This document shows positions 33,441 to 42,338 of a stretch of DNA of 64,000 bases, piece after piece. The notes beneath the pieces are model-generated. The model saw only the letters and a list, made by a program, of their open reading frames with translations, was not told where the DNA came from and made no database searches. Each line of letters opens with the position of its first letter. Within the stretch, counting starts at the first letter, position 1. The stretch lies in NCBI RefSeq assembly GCF_007713735.2, contig NZ_VMNW02000026.1, forward strand, positions 30,083 through 94,082, given 5' to 3'. Source of the stretch: Amycolatopsis acidicola (lineage in GTDB: Bacteria; Actinomycetota; Actinomycetes; Mycobacteriales; Pseudonocardiaceae). The translations under genes were made by a program, and so were the position numbers.

Positions 33441-34301
33441 GTGCTCGATCCGGTCTGGCTGAAGACGTTCCTCGAGGTCGCGGAAACGCGGAGCTTCACG
33501 CGCGCCGCGCGCCACCTCGGACTCCGCCAATCCACCGTCAGCCAGCACATTCGCAAGCTCGAACAGGCCACGACCCAGCAGCTGCTCCTGCGCGACACGC
33601 ATTCGGTCGAGCTGACCGCGGACGGCGAGGCGATGCTCGGATTCGCCGGCACCGTCATCGAAACCCTCGACCGCGCCATGAGCTATTTCACAGGCACCGA
33701 ACTGCGCGGCCGGGTGCGGTTCGGTGCCTCGGAGGACTTCGTCGTCGGCCCGCTGCCCGAGATCCTCGGCGAGTTCCGCCGGACGCATCCGCAGGTGGAC
33801 CTGGAGCTGACCGTGGCGCTTTCCGGTGTGCTGCACGAACAACTGCGCGCGGGCGAGCTGGACCTCGTGCTCGCCAAACGGCATCCGGGCGAGGACGGCA
33901 CCGGTGCACTGTGGACGGACGAGCTGGTGTGGGTCGGCCGCGAGGGGTTCGAGCTCGACGAGGCCGCCCCGGTGCCGCTGATCGCGTACCCGCCGCCGAG
34001 CATCACCCGCGCCCGCGCGATGGAATCCTTGCACGCCAACGGGAAGAGCTGGCGGATCGTGTGCACCAGCGGCAGCCTCAACGGGTTGCGCGCGGCGGCG
34101 CTGGCCGGGCTGGGCGTGGTGGTGTTCGCCCGCAGCCTCGTCCCGGCCGGGCTCGTGGAACTGCCCACGGGACACGACCTGCCGGATCCGGGCGAGGTGG
34201 AGTTCATCCTGACCGCGCGGCGCGCCGCGATGCGAGGGCCGACGGCCGCGCTATCCGAGGCGATCCGCGCCGGCGCCGGCCGTCTCCACGCCACTCGCTG
34301 A
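33441..34301 (+). CDS. LysR-family transcriptional regulator
   Basis: The 286-residue protein has the LysR winged helix (residues 4-63, with FLEVAETRSFTRAARHLGLRQSTVSQHIRKL) and a periplasmic-binding-like effector domain. The GTG start has no Shine-Dalgarno sequence and lies just after the LysR-type site, so it may be leaderless. It is divergent from the SBF transporter-metF unit. Its 3' end overlaps that of the convergent AraC-type gene by 51 bp. The effector is unknown. Confidence 0.9.
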   Translation: MLDPVWLKTFLEVAETRSFTRAARHLGLRQSTVSQHIRKLEQATTQQLLLRDTHSVELTADGEAMLGFAGTVIETLDRAMSYFTGTELRGRVRFGASEDFVVGPLPEILGEFRRTHPQVDLELTVALSGVLHEQLRAGELDLVLAKRHPGEDGTGALWTDELVWVGREGFELDEAAPVPLIAYPPPSITRARAMESLHANGKSWRIVCTSGSLNGLRAAALAGLGVVVFARSLVPAGLVELPTGHDLPDPGEVEFILTARRAAMRGPTAALSEAIRAGAGRLHATR

Positions 34302-35021
34302 ACGCTCGCGCAGCAGGGCCGAAGGCGGAAGCCCAGCCAGATCCCGCACTTCGCGGGCAAGGTGGGCTTGGTCGGCGTAACCGGCCTCAGCGGCGAGATC
34401 GGCCAGCGTGGCAACGGGGTAACACTGCTCGGCGAACGTCAGGAAACGCTGCAGCCGGCCGACCCGCTGCACCGCTTTCGGCCCCACACCGGCGTTTTCG
34501 ACCAGCAACCGGCGGAGATGCCGCGCCGTCAACCCGAGTTCCGCCGCCACACGGTCGACGTCACGCCAGGACCAAAGCAGCCGCACCGCTTCGCGCACAC
34601 GGGGGTCGAACCCGATGGGGCGCAACGCTTCCGGGAACCGGCAGGCCCACACCTGTTCCGCCAGCAGCCGCGCGGCGCGGTCGGGCAGCACGGACGTCAA
34701 CGGCAGTACCTGATCACGGACCTCGGCGGCGGACAACCCCAGCGCAGACCGCAACGCGCCGGGCTGGAAGCGCACGGCGCGAAAACTCGTGCCGGGCCGA
34801 AGATCGTGTAGCGCCACCGACATCGTCGGGCCGATCAGGCTCGCTTCGCCGTCCGCGCTGACGAGCACGTCCGCGCACGCGTCGGGCAGCACCCGCTGCA
34901 TTTTGGGCATCTCGTGCACGCGCTGTTCCCACCAGCACCGCAGCACACCGGCGCCGGGCAGCTCGCGATAGACCGAAACGGGGTCCGTTTCGTTCAAGGC
35001 TGGGGCCGCGGCCGGTGACAT
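34251..35021 (-). CDS. AraC-family regulator
   Basis: The 256-residue protein has an N-terminal sensor part (DUF6597-like, with LPDACADVLVS) and a C-terminal AraC HTH (about residues 150-240, with VDRVAAELGLTARHLRRLLVENAGVGPKAVQRV and TLADLAAEAGYADQAHLAREVRDLAGLPP). Its start codon is only 9 bp from that of a divergent VOC gene, so each promoter must lie inside the other's coding region if both starts are right. A start at the internal MPKMQRVLP would give more space but would remove part of the sensor domain. Its 3' end overlaps the LysR gene. Confidence 0.88.
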   Translation of the reverse strand: MSPAAAPALNETDPVSVYRELPGAGVLRCWWEQRVHEMPKMQRVLPDACADVLVSADGEASLIGPTMSVALHDLRPGTSFRAVRFQPGALRSALGLSAAEVRDQVLPLTSVLPDRAARLLAEQVWACRFPEALRPIGFDPRVREAVRLLWSWRDVDRVAAELGLTARHLRRLLVENAGVGPKAVQRVGRLQRFLTFAEQCYPVATLADLAAEAGYADQAHLAREVRDLAGLPPSALLRERSASGVETAGAGADRLG

Positions 35022-35030
35022 GCTCCGAGT

Positions 35031-35465
35031 ATGGAACAGAAAGTCAGCTTCGTAACCTTTGCCACCGCGGACCTCGACGCGGCCCGCGAGTTCTACGTGA
35101 CCGGCCTCGGCTGGACGGCGCTGCTCGACGTGCCCGGCGAGGTCCTCTTCTTCCAGATCGCGCCCGGCACGGTGCTGGGCATGTTCGACGCCGTGAAGTT
35201 CGCCGAGGACCTCGAGTCCGCCGGCGCGCCAGCCGTTTCCGGTGTGACACTCGCCCACAATCTGAACAGCCCCGGGGAAGTGGACGCGTGCGTCGCGGCC
35301 GCCGAGCGGGCCGGCGCGACCGTCGTGAAAACACCCCAGAAGGCCGCTTTCGGGGGCTACCACGGACATTTCGCCGACCCCAACGGTGTCGTGTGGGAGG
35401 TGGCGCACAATCCGGGCTGGACGGTCGATGCGTCCGGTCGGGTGGCAATCGGCGTAATCGGGTAA
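35031..35465 (+). CDS. VOC (glyoxalase-fold) protein
   Basis: This 144-residue single-module VOC protein starts MEQKVSFVTFATADLDAAREFY and has the second half PNGVVWEVAHNPGW. The metal ligands expected at the ends of the strands are not all obvious, so it may be a binding rather than an enzymatic member. It is divergent from an AraC-family gene with 9 bp between the start codons, a pairing that suggests the AraC protein controls it. No ribosome binding site is seen; leaderless translation is likely. Confidence 0.82.
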   Translation: MEQKVSFVTFATADLDAAREFYVTGLGWTALLDVPGEVLFFQIAPGTVLGMFDAVKFAEDLESAGAPAVSGVTLAHNLNSPGEVDACVAAAERAGATVVKTPQKAAFGGYHGHFADPNGVVWEVAHNPGWTVDASGRVAIGVIG

Positions 35466-35523
35466 CGCCCAGGCGGCCCAGAACGACAAGCGAGGGGTCC
35501 ACGGCAGCGACGAAGGGGCACGG

Positions 35524-36303
35524 ATGCTGCGGGTACTCGGTGTGCACGGCACCGGCACCTACCGTTACCACCGCCGTACCGGTTCGGCCGAGGGCGCGGC
35601 GGTCGCGCTCGGTACCGACTGGTTCCAGCACCTCGGCACGGCCATGCCCGCCAACTCCTCGGTCGACCTCAGACTCGCCTACTACGGCCACCAGCTGGGG
35701 TACGAACTGGAAGAGGACCCGGCGCTCATGGAGCCGGGCGAGCAGGCCCTGCTCATCCAGTGGGCCGAGCTGCTGCGCCCCGGCTCCGCGCCGATCACCG
35801 ACGCGCGCGACGCGGCCGAGCTGATGGCGAACAACTTCGGCTCGGCCACGCGCCTGTTCGCGCTCGCCTTCTGCCGCGAGCTGTACGCGTACCTCATCGA
35901 TCCGGCCCGGCGCGCCGCCTGCCGGGAGGCGGTGGCGGCGGCGATCTCGGGCCACCGGCCGGACGTCATCCTGGCGCATTCGCTGGGCTCCGCCGTGGCG
36001 TACGAAGCCCTTTGGGAGCACCAGGAAACGCCCGTGCCGCTGCTGCTCACGGTCGGCAGCCCGCTGGCCATGCCCGGCGTGCTGCCGGAAACGGCCGAGC
36101 GCGGGCGCCCGCCCTCGGTGCGGCGCTGGATCAACATGGCCGACGTCACGGACATCGTCGCCGTGGCGAAAGTCGATTTCCCCGGCGCGGAGAACGTCTC
36201 GATCGTCGCCGGGATGTGGGAGTACCAGACCCCGGGCGCCTACCTGCGTTCGCGCGATGTCACGAAGGCGATCTTCGACGCGCAGACCGGCACCATCGTC
36301 TGA
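35524..36303 (+). CDS. Uncharacterised alpha/beta-hydrolase-like protein
   Basis: The 259-residue protein begins LRVLGVHGTGTYRYH (oxyanion-type HG loop), has a serine nucleophile elbow in ILAHSLGSAVAYEALW (about residue 145), and a likely Asp in NMADVTDIVAVAK. It is cytosolic, without a signal peptide. The family occurs in actinomycetes as a stand-alone hydrolase of unknown substrate, related to PGAP1/esterase-like proteins. It is 58 bp after the VOC gene and converges on the PIG-L amidase with a 12-bp gap. Confidence 0.75.
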   Translation: MLRVLGVHGTGTYRYHRRTGSAEGAAVALGTDWFQHLGTAMPANSSVDLRLAYYGHQLGYELEEDPALMEPGEQALLIQWAELLRPGSAPITDARDAAELMANNFGSATRLFALAFCRELYAYLIDPARRAACREAVAAAISGHRPDVILAHSLGSAVAYEALWEHQETPVPLLLTVGSPLAMPGVLPETAERGRPPSVRRWINMADVTDIVAVAKVDFPGAENVSIVAGMWEYQTPGAYLRSRDVTKAIFDAQTGTIV

Positions 36304-36315
36304 GCCGGTTTTCCC

Positions 36316-37101
36316 TTACTCCGCAACGGTTTCGAACAGATCCTTCTCGGTGACGCCCGGGCCTTGGCCGGCACGGATGAACCATTCGGTGCCGAAGGCG
36401 TACGCGAACCCTTCGTCCGGCATGGCCAGGAAGAAGGACTCCTCGCTGATCTGGCTCGCGTGCGCCCGCATCGCGCGCCGCTTGAACTCGAGGAACGCCG
36501 TCACGTCCACGACCGCGGTGATCTCGGCCTCCGGTTTGCCCAGGTTCTCCGGCGGCTCCTGTGCTTCGACGCCGGCCTGCTCGGCCATCGCCTTCATCCC
36601 GTGCAGCATGTGCTCGCGGCTCGTCGTGGCCTGGTAGACGCGCGGGGTACCGGCCAATTCGGCGGCCCGCATGCCGACCCGGTGCACCTGGATGTGGTCC
36701 GGGTGGCCATAGTTGCCGTTGTCGTCGTAACAGGTGAGGACCTCGGCGTTCTCCTCGCGCAGGATTTCCGCGAGCTTGGCCGCCGCCTCCTCGACCGGCG
36801 CGGTCCAGAACGAACCGGGCTCGTCGTTGGTCGGCTCACCCATCATCCCCGAGTCCACATAGCCGAGGAACTCGACGCGTGAGACACCGAGGATCTCCGC
36901 CGCCGCCTCGGTTTCGGCCACGCGGCGGGTGGCGAGCAGCTCGCCCTCGGCCAGGAACCCGTCGGGCACCTCGCCGTGCTCGCCGCGCGTGGCCACCACG
37001 AGCACCACGCGGTGCCCTTCTTCGTACGCTTTTCGCATCACGCCACCGCACGTGATGCACTCGTCGTCGGGATGCGCGTGGAAGGTCACCATGGTCGACA
37101 C
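36316..37101 (-). CDS. PIG-L family deacetylase (mycothiol amidase type)
   Basis: The 261-residue Zn-dependent amidase has the metal-binding AHPDDE (residues 9-14) and the later HPDHIQVHR. It belongs to the MshB/Mca/LmbE group, which cleaves GlcNAc-Ins or mycothiol S-conjugates. It lacks the length of classic Mca (about 290), so the exact substrate is open. The GTG at VSTMVTF is used; ATG three codons later is equally possible. It is divergent from the carotenoid operon, 79 bp away. Confidence 0.85.
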   Translation of the reverse strand: MSTMVTFHAHPDDECITCGGVMRKAYEEGHRVVLVVATRGEHGEVPDGFLAEGELLATRRVAETEAAAEILGVSRVEFLGYVDSGMMGEPTNDEPGSFWTAPVEEAAAKLAEILREENAEVLTCYDDNGNYGHPDHIQVHRVGMRAAELAGTPRVYQATTSREHMLHGMKAMAEQAGVEAQEPPENLGKPEAEITAVVDVTAFLEFKRRAMRAHASQISEESFFLAMPDEGFAYAFGTEWFIRAGQGPGVTEKDLFETVAE

Positions 37102-37180
37102 CAGTCGAGGCTACGGGGCGCCGTCACACCTCGGCCACCCCGCGATCGCGAAACCCGCGCCGACCCCCGACGATAGGCAC

Positions 37181-38245
37181 ATGGACTACGACGCCGACCT
37201 GCCAGGGCACGTGGAAGCCGAGCTCGCCCGCTTCCTCGACGAGGCCGGTGCGGACATCCGTGCCGTGGAGCCCAGCTTCGCCGCCGGCGTCGACGCTCTC
37301 GGGGAGTTCGTGCTGCGCGGAGGCAAACGGTTGCGCCCCACGTTCGCCTGGTGGGCGTGGCGCGGCACGGGCGGCGCGGAGGCGGACGCGGACGGCGTGC
37401 TGCGGGTCGTGTCGAGCCTCGAACTGGTGCAGGCCTGCGCGCTGATCCACGACGACCTGATCGACTCCTCGGACTCGCGGCGCGGGCGCCCGACGGTGCA
37501 CGTCGCGTTCGCCGACCTGCACACCGCGGAGCGCTGGCTCGGCCCGGCCCCCGCGTTCGGCCTCGCGGCCTCGGTGCTGATCGGCGACCTCGCGCTGGCC
37601 TGGGCCGACGACATGTTCGGCTCCGCCGCGCTCCCGCCCGCGACGCTCGACGCGGCGCGCCCGGCCTGGCGCGCGATGCGCACCGAAGTGCTCGCCGGGC
37701 AGTTCCTCGACGTCCGGACCCAGGCGACCGGGGACGCCTCCCCCGAGGCCGCGCTACGCGTGAGCAGGCTCAAGACGGCGGCCTACACGGTCGAGCGGCC
37801 GCTGCACCTCGGCGCGCTGCTCGCGGGCGCGGAGCCGTCACAGATCGAGACGCTGCGCGAGTTCGGCCGCGACATCGGGGTGGCCTTCCAGCTGCGGGAC
37901 GATCTGCTCGGCGTCTTCGGCGATCCTTCGGTCACCGGCAAACCGGCGGGCGATGACCTCCGCGAAGGCAAGCGCACCCTGCTCGTCGCGCTGGGCCTGC
38001 AACGCGCCGGTGCGGAGCAGGCGAAGGTGATCACGCACGCCATCGGCAATCCCGCGCTGTCGCAGTCGGATGTCGCGCGGGTGCGGGAAACCCTGACCGA
38101 GGTGGGCGCCGTGGCCGCGGTCGAGGAGCGCATCGACGCGCTGACCGAAACGGCGCTGAAAGCACTCGATCGGGCGGAGTTGCTCGAGCCCGCCGGCGCC
38201 GAGCTGACCGAGCTGGCGGCCAAAGCCACGAGAAGGACGCACTAG
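37181..38245 (+). CDS. idsA: Polyprenyl (geranylgeranyl-type) diphosphate synthase
   Basis: The 354-residue trans-prenyltransferase has the first Asp-rich motif DDLID (residues 91-95, in LIHDDLIDSSDSRRG) and the second in QLRDDLLGVFGD near 232. Bulky residues near position 85-90 are absent, consistent with a C20 product. It heads the carotenoid operon: its stop overlaps the crtI GTG by one base (TAGTG). A prenyl synthase gene (idsA2, Rv2173) also lies near metF and pknL in Mycobacterium, where no crt genes follow. Confidence 0.92.
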   Translation: MDYDADLPGHVEAELARFLDEAGADIRAVEPSFAAGVDALGEFVLRGGKRLRPTFAWWAWRGTGGAEADADGVLRVVSSLELVQACALIHDDLIDSSDSRRGRPTVHVAFADLHTAERWLGPAPAFGLAASVLIGDLALAWADDMFGSAALPPATLDAARPAWRAMRTEVLAGQFLDVRTQATGDASPEAALRVSRLKTAAYTVERPLHLGALLAGAEPSQIETLREFGRDIGVAFQLRDDLLGVFGDPSVTGKPAGDDLREGKRTLLVALGLQRAGAEQAKVITHAIGNPALSQSDVARVRETLTEVGAVAAVEERIDALTETALKALDRAELLEPAGAELTELAAKATRRTH

Positions 38246-39687
38246 TGCATGTCGTCGTGATCGGCGCCGGCCTCGCCGGGTTGTCGGCCACCCTGCACCT
38301 GCTCGGCGCGGGCCGTCAGGTGACGCTGCTCGAACAGGACGACCGGCCGGGCGGCCGGGTGAGCCAGCGGGAGCGCGACGGGTTCTCGGTCGACACCGGC
38401 GCCACCGTGCTGACCATGCCCGAGCTGCTGGACGAGGCGCTGGCCGCGGTGGGCGAACGGAACCGGCTGCGGCTGATCCGGCTCGATCCCGCCTATCGCG
38501 CGAGGTTCGCCGACGGCAGCTCGATCCCCGTGCGCACCGAGCCGGAGGCGATGGAAGAGGAGATCCGCGCCTTCGCCGGGCCGCGCGACGCGGTGGGCTA
38601 TCGCGGTCTTCGCCGGTGGCTGACCGAGTTGTACGCGGTGGAGAAGGACAGGTTCATCGGCGCGAACTTCGACTCCCCGCTCGACCTCGTCCGCCCGGAA
38701 CTCGCGAAACTGGTGGTGCTGGGCGGTTTCGGGCGGCTCGGCCCGCGAATCGCCCGGTTCCTGCACGATCCCCGCCTGCGACGGCTGTTCTCCTTCCAGT
38801 CGCTCTACGCCGGGCTCGACCCGCGGCACGCGCTCGGCGCGTACGGCGTTATCCCGTACATGGACACTGTCGCCGGGGTGTACTACCCGCTCGGCGGCAT
38901 GGGCCGGGTCGGGCAGGTGCTCGCCGACGCCGCCGAGCGCGCCGGCGCGCGGCTCGAGTTCGGCACCGAAGCCGCTTGGCTGGAAAGGGTTTCCTCCCGC
39001 GTCCGCGCGGTGCGCACGCGCGCCGGCGAGCGGATCGAGTGCGACGCCGTCGTACTGGCCACCGAGCTGACCACCGCGTACAGGCTGCTCGGTGTCCGGC
39101 CGAAACGCCTTGTGCCGCTTCGGTTTTCGCCTTCCGCGGTGGTGCTGCACGGCCGCACTTCGCGCCGCTGGCCGGAGTTGGACCACCACACGATCTTCTT
39201 CGGCGACGCGTGGGAACGCACGTTCGCCGAGATCATCCGGGACGGTTCGCTGATGAGCGATCCCTCCCTGCTCGTGACCCGCCCGACGGCGACCGACCCG
39301 ACGCTGGCCTCCGACGGGCACGTGGTGTCCGTCCTCGCGCCCGCGCCGAATCTCCGCACCGGCCGGATCGACTGGCCGCGCGTGGGCCCGGCGTACCGGG
39401 ACGAGCTGCTCCGCACGCTCGCCGCCCGCGGGCTCGACGGGTTCGCCGAACAGTACGAAGTGGACGAACTGGTGACCCCGCGCGACTGGGCGGAGCGCGG
39501 AATGGCCGCGGGCACGCCGTTTTCGCTCGCGCACACCTTCGCGCAGACCGGCCCGTTCCGGCCGCGGAACGTGGTGCGCGGCGTGGAAAACGTGGTGCTC
39601 GCCGGCTGCGGGACCACGCCAGGGGTCGGCATCCCGCCGGTGCTGATCTCCGGCAAGCTCGCCGCCGCGAGGATCATCGGCAGATGA
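38245..39687 (+). CDS. crtI: Phytoene desaturase
   Basis: The 480-residue FAD enzyme desaturates phytoene toward lycopene. It has the Rossmann GAGLAGL (7-13) followed by EQDDRPGGR and the C-terminal CrtI signature around LAGCGTTPGVGIPPVLISGKLAA. The TAGTG junction with idsA and the four-base overlap with crtB (ATGA) show a single transcript and coupled translation. The number of desaturation steps cannot be derived from sequence. Confidence 0.93.
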   Translation: MHVVVIGAGLAGLSATLHLLGAGRQVTLLEQDDRPGGRVSQRERDGFSVDTGATVLTMPELLDEALAAVGERNRLRLIRLDPAYRARFADGSSIPVRTEPEAMEEEIRAFAGPRDAVGYRGLRRWLTELYAVEKDRFIGANFDSPLDLVRPELAKLVVLGGFGRLGPRIARFLHDPRLRRLFSFQSLYAGLDPRHALGAYGVIPYMDTVAGVYYPLGGMGRVGQVLADAAERAGARLEFGTEAAWLERVSSRVRAVRTRAGERIECDAVVLATELTTAYRLLGVRPKRLVPLRFSPSAVVLHGRTSRRWPELDHHTIFFGDAWERTFAEIIRDGSLMSDPSLLVTRPTATDPTLASDGHVVSVLAPAPNLRTGRIDWPRVGPAYRDELLRTLAARGLDGFAEQYEVDELVTPRDWAERGMAAGTPFSLAHTFAQTGPFRPRNVVRGVENVVLAGCGTTPGVGIPPVLISGKLAAARIIGR

Positions 39688-40547
39688 GACTCGAGGACGC
39701 CTACCGGGCCTGCCGGCGGATCAACGCCCACCACGGCAAGACGTTCTTCCTCGCCACCCGGCTGCTGCCCGCGCACGCCCGCCCGGCGACGCACGCGTTG
39801 TACGCCTTCGCCCGCACCGCGGACGAACTCGTCGACAACCCGGAACGCGACCCCGAAACCGCGCTGGGCGAGCTCGAACGCCAGCTGGACAAGCTGTTCG
39901 GCGGGGACCCGCAGACCGACCCGGTGTTCCAGGCGCTCGCCGACACCGTCCGGCGCTACGCGCTGGAACGCGAGCTGTTCGACGCCTTCCTGCATTCGAT
40001 GCGGATGGACCTGACGGTCACCGAATACCCGGATTTCGCCGCACTGGGCGAATACACCTACGGTTCGGCGAGCGTGATCGGCCTGCAGATGCTGCCGGTG
40101 CTGGGCACCGTGGTGCCGAGGCAGGAGGCCGCGCCGAGCGCCGCCGCGCTCGGGGAAGCCTTCCAGCTGACCAATTTCCTGCGCGACATCGGCGAAGACC
40201 TCGACCGCGGTCGGCTCTACCTGCCCACCGGCGAGCTGGCCGCGTTCGGTGTGGACCGCGAACTGCTGGTGTGGTGCCGCGCACACGAACGCACCGACCC
40301 GCGAGTCCGCCGCGCGCTCGGCTCGCTGGCCGCGCGTAACCGGGCGGTCTACCGTCGCGCCGAAGCCGGGATCCCGTTGCTGCGCAAGGAATCCCGCTCG
40401 TGCATCCACACCGCGCTGGTGCTCTACCGCGGCATCCTCGACGAGCTCGCCCGGCACGAGTTCGACGTGCTGAACCGGCGGGTTTCGGTCTCGCTGGTGC
40501 GGAGAATGCGCGTGGCCGCGGGAGCCACACTAGGCTGGAGATCATGA
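39684..40547 (+). CDS. crtB: Phytoene synthase
   Basis: The 287-residue enzyme condenses two GGPP molecules into phytoene. It has the two Asp-rich sites DELVD (47-51, in ARTADELVDNPERD) and DIGEDLDRGRLYLP (about 170-183), plus the conserved GEAFQLTNFLRDI. The start ATG overlaps the crtI stop and its stop overlaps the next ATG, so it lies in the middle of a four-gene coupled operon. No cyclase (crtY/L) is present within the operon, so lycopene or a derivative is the expected product. Confidence 0.94.
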   Translation: MRLEDAYRACRRINAHHGKTFFLATRLLPAHARPATHALYAFARTADELVDNPERDPETALGELERQLDKLFGGDPQTDPVFQALADTVRRYALERELFDAFLHSMRMDLTVTEYPDFAALGEYTYGSASVIGLQMLPVLGTVVPRQEAAPSAAALGEAFQLTNFLRDIGEDLDRGRLYLPTGELAAFGVDRELLVWCRAHERTDPRVRRALGSLAARNRAVYRRAEAGIPLLRKESRSCIHTALVLYRGILDELARHEFDVLNRRVSVSLVRRMRVAAGATLGWRS

Positions 40548-41329
40548 CTTCCGTCGAGCGCTTCGTCCGCGTGGGGCTGCAGCTGCAGCCGCAGCACGCC
40601 GACTACAAGACCATCCGCGAGACCGCGTCCCGCGCCGAGGACCTCGGCGTGGACATCGTCTACAACTGGGATCACTTCTACCCGTTGTACGGTGACCCCG
40701 ACGGGATGCATTTCGAGTGCTGGACGATGCTCGGCGCCTGGGCCGAGTCCACGTCGCGCGTCGAGATCGGCGCGCTGGTCACCTGCAACAGCTACCGCAA
40801 CCCCGAGCTGCTCGCCGACATGGCCCGCACGGTGGACCACATCAGCGGCGGCAGGCTGATCCTCGGCATCGGCTCGGGCTGGTTCGAAAAGGACTACACC
40901 GAGTACGGCTACGAGTTCGGCACCGCGGGCGGCAGGCTCGACGCGCTCGCCGAGTCGCTGCCGCGCATCGAATCCCGGCTGGCGAAGCTGAACCCGGCGC
41001 CCACCCGCAAGATCCCGGTGCTGATCGGGGGCGGCGGCGAGAAGAAGACGCTACGGATGGTGGCCCAGCACGCCGACATCTGGCACGGCTTCGGTGACCC
41101 CGAGGTGGTCGAGCGCAAGGTCGGCATCCTCAAGCAGCACTGCGCCGACGTGGGCCGGGACTTCGGCCAGATCGAGCTGTCGACCGGCGTGCGGGGCGAG
41201 CCGGACGAGCTCGGGCCGAAGCTGCTGGCGCTGGGCGTCACGCAGTTCACCGTGGGCGCGGGCGGGCCGGACTACGACCTGACCCTGCTCAAGAAGTGGA
41301 TCGACTGGGCCAAGACCCAGAACAACTGA
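40544..41329 (+). CDS. LLM-class F420-dependent oxidoreductase
   Basis: The 261-residue TIM-barrel protein belongs to the luciferase-like F420 family: VGLQLQPQHADYKTIRETA at the start, YNWDHFYPLYGDPDG, LGALVTCNSYRNPELLADMARTVDHISGGRL, and GIGSGWFEKDYTEYGYEFGT. It overlaps crtB (ATGA), so it is translated with the carotenoid genes. A related protein (Rv2161c type) occurs near this region in Mycobacterium. A step in carotenoid modification is possible from the coupling but is inference; it may simply be carried in the operon. Confidence 0.9.
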   Translation: MTSVERFVRVGLQLQPQHADYKTIRETASRAEDLGVDIVYNWDHFYPLYGDPDGMHFECWTMLGAWAESTSRVEIGALVTCNSYRNPELLADMARTVDHISGGRLILGIGSGWFEKDYTEYGYEFGTAGGRLDALAESLPRIESRLAKLNPAPTRKIPVLIGGGGEKKTLRMVAQHADIWHGFGDPEVVERKVGILKQHCADVGRDFGQIELSTGVRGEPDELGPKLLALGVTQFTVGAGGPDYDLTLLKKWIDWAKTQNN

Positions 41330-41379
41330 GTTTCGGCGCCGGGCCGTTACTGATCCGACCACAGCCGTGGCGGAACTTC

Positions 41380-41870
41380 TCGCGCCGAGCAAGTCGGCTG
41401 CGGATCCGCCCGCTTCCGGTCGGGTCATAACGGCGGGCGCGGTGGGCCGCCACTCCGCACGCGGGTCGCGGAGCGCGCCGAGCAAGTCGGCGGCGGCTGC
41501 ACCTCCACCCACCTCCAGCCGGTCAGGCACGGCAGGCCGCGACCCGCGCGCGGCTCACACAGCACGCCGAGCAACTCGGCCACGGCTGCACACCCACCCA
41601 CTTCCAGCCGGATCAGGCACGCCGGGCACGGCAGACCGCGACCCGCGCGCGGCTCACACAGCACGCCGAGCAACTCGGCCACGGCTGCACACCCACCCAC
41701 TTCCAGCCGGATCAGGCACGCCGGGCACGGCAGGCCGCGACCCGCGCGCGGCTCACACAGCACGCCGAGCAACTCGGCCGCGCCCACCTCCACCCACCTC
41801 GGGCCGGATCAGGCACGCCGGGCGCGGTGGGCCGCGACTCGCGCGCGGGTCGCGCAGCGGGCCGAGCAGT
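41380..41870. repeat. Tandem array of the CGNR gene's 3' end (99-bp units)
   Basis: Units starting GCACGCCGAGCAACTCGGCC or close variants begin at 41380, 41473, 41562, 41661 and 41760, and the homologous position in the gene itself is 41857. Two units (41562-41660 and 41661-41759) are 99 bp each and differ at one base. On the minus strand each unit contains a copy of the CGNR gene's last codons (RARVAA-RARRA and TGA). The convergent gap to the LLM gene is thus made of five decayed copies of the gene's tail plus spacer. Confidence 0.85.
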
Positions 41871-42315
41871 ACTGCTTCCGCTCACCGCGCCCGGTGTCCA
41901 CAAAGGACTTCCCGCAGGCGCAGATTCCGCCCGGCGGCCGCTGTTTCTCGGCGAGGCGGAACGCGAGCGCCAGGCACGACGACGTCACCAGCCACTCCCC
42001 CCACGGCGCGTCGTCGCTGCTGTCCACATGCAGGTGCCAGGCGAAAGTGCCGTCGTGCGTGGTGAGCCGCGGCGGCCGGGCGTGCTCGGCCAGCGCCGCG
42101 TTGAGCGCCGCCGCGGCCTCGTCCACCGTTCCCGCCGCGAAGATCGCGCGTAGCACCTCCGCGGCCGCACGGAGGTCGGCCAGATCGTCCACCGCCAGCT
42201 CGATCGGCTCCGGTTCGCCGTGCGCGCGCAGCACTTCCCGCACCTGGCCTGCCGTCGCCGGCCCGGGAACCAGCACGTTCACCAGGTCCGCCGCTCGCCG
42301 CACCGGATCGGTCAC
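41809..42315 (-). CDS. CGNR zinc-finger family protein
   Basis: The 168-residue protein has the helical N-terminal DUF1470 part (RAADLVNVLVPG and DDLADLRAAAEVLRAIFAA) and a C-terminal four-Cys zinc finger (ICACGKSF, then KQYCSARC, about residues 132-155). Proteins of this family are stress- or antibiotic-responsive regulators of unknown mode. The GTG start is 23 bp from that of the divergent MFS exporter. The last codons are the final unit of a 99-bp-period array that extends into the downstream gap, so this C-terminus is a source of repeat expansion. Confidence 0.88.
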   Translation of the reverse strand: MTDPVRRAADLVNVLVPGPATAGQVREVLRAHGEPEPIELAVDDLADLRAAAEVLRAIFAAGTVDEAAAALNAALAEHARPPRLTTHDGTFAWHLHVDSSDDAPWGEWLVTSSCLALAFRLAEKQRPPGGICACGKSFVDTGRGERKQYCSARCATRARVAAHRARRA

Positions 42316-42338
42316 CCCGGCAGTGTAACGTCTTTCTC

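Noticed and set aside
41367..41808. Repetitive proteins with a 33-residue period on both strands
   Set aside because: The 99-bp period is a multiple of three, which keeps frames open without selection; the unit is explained by copies of the CGNR gene tail, and one strand's copies carry in-frame stops.
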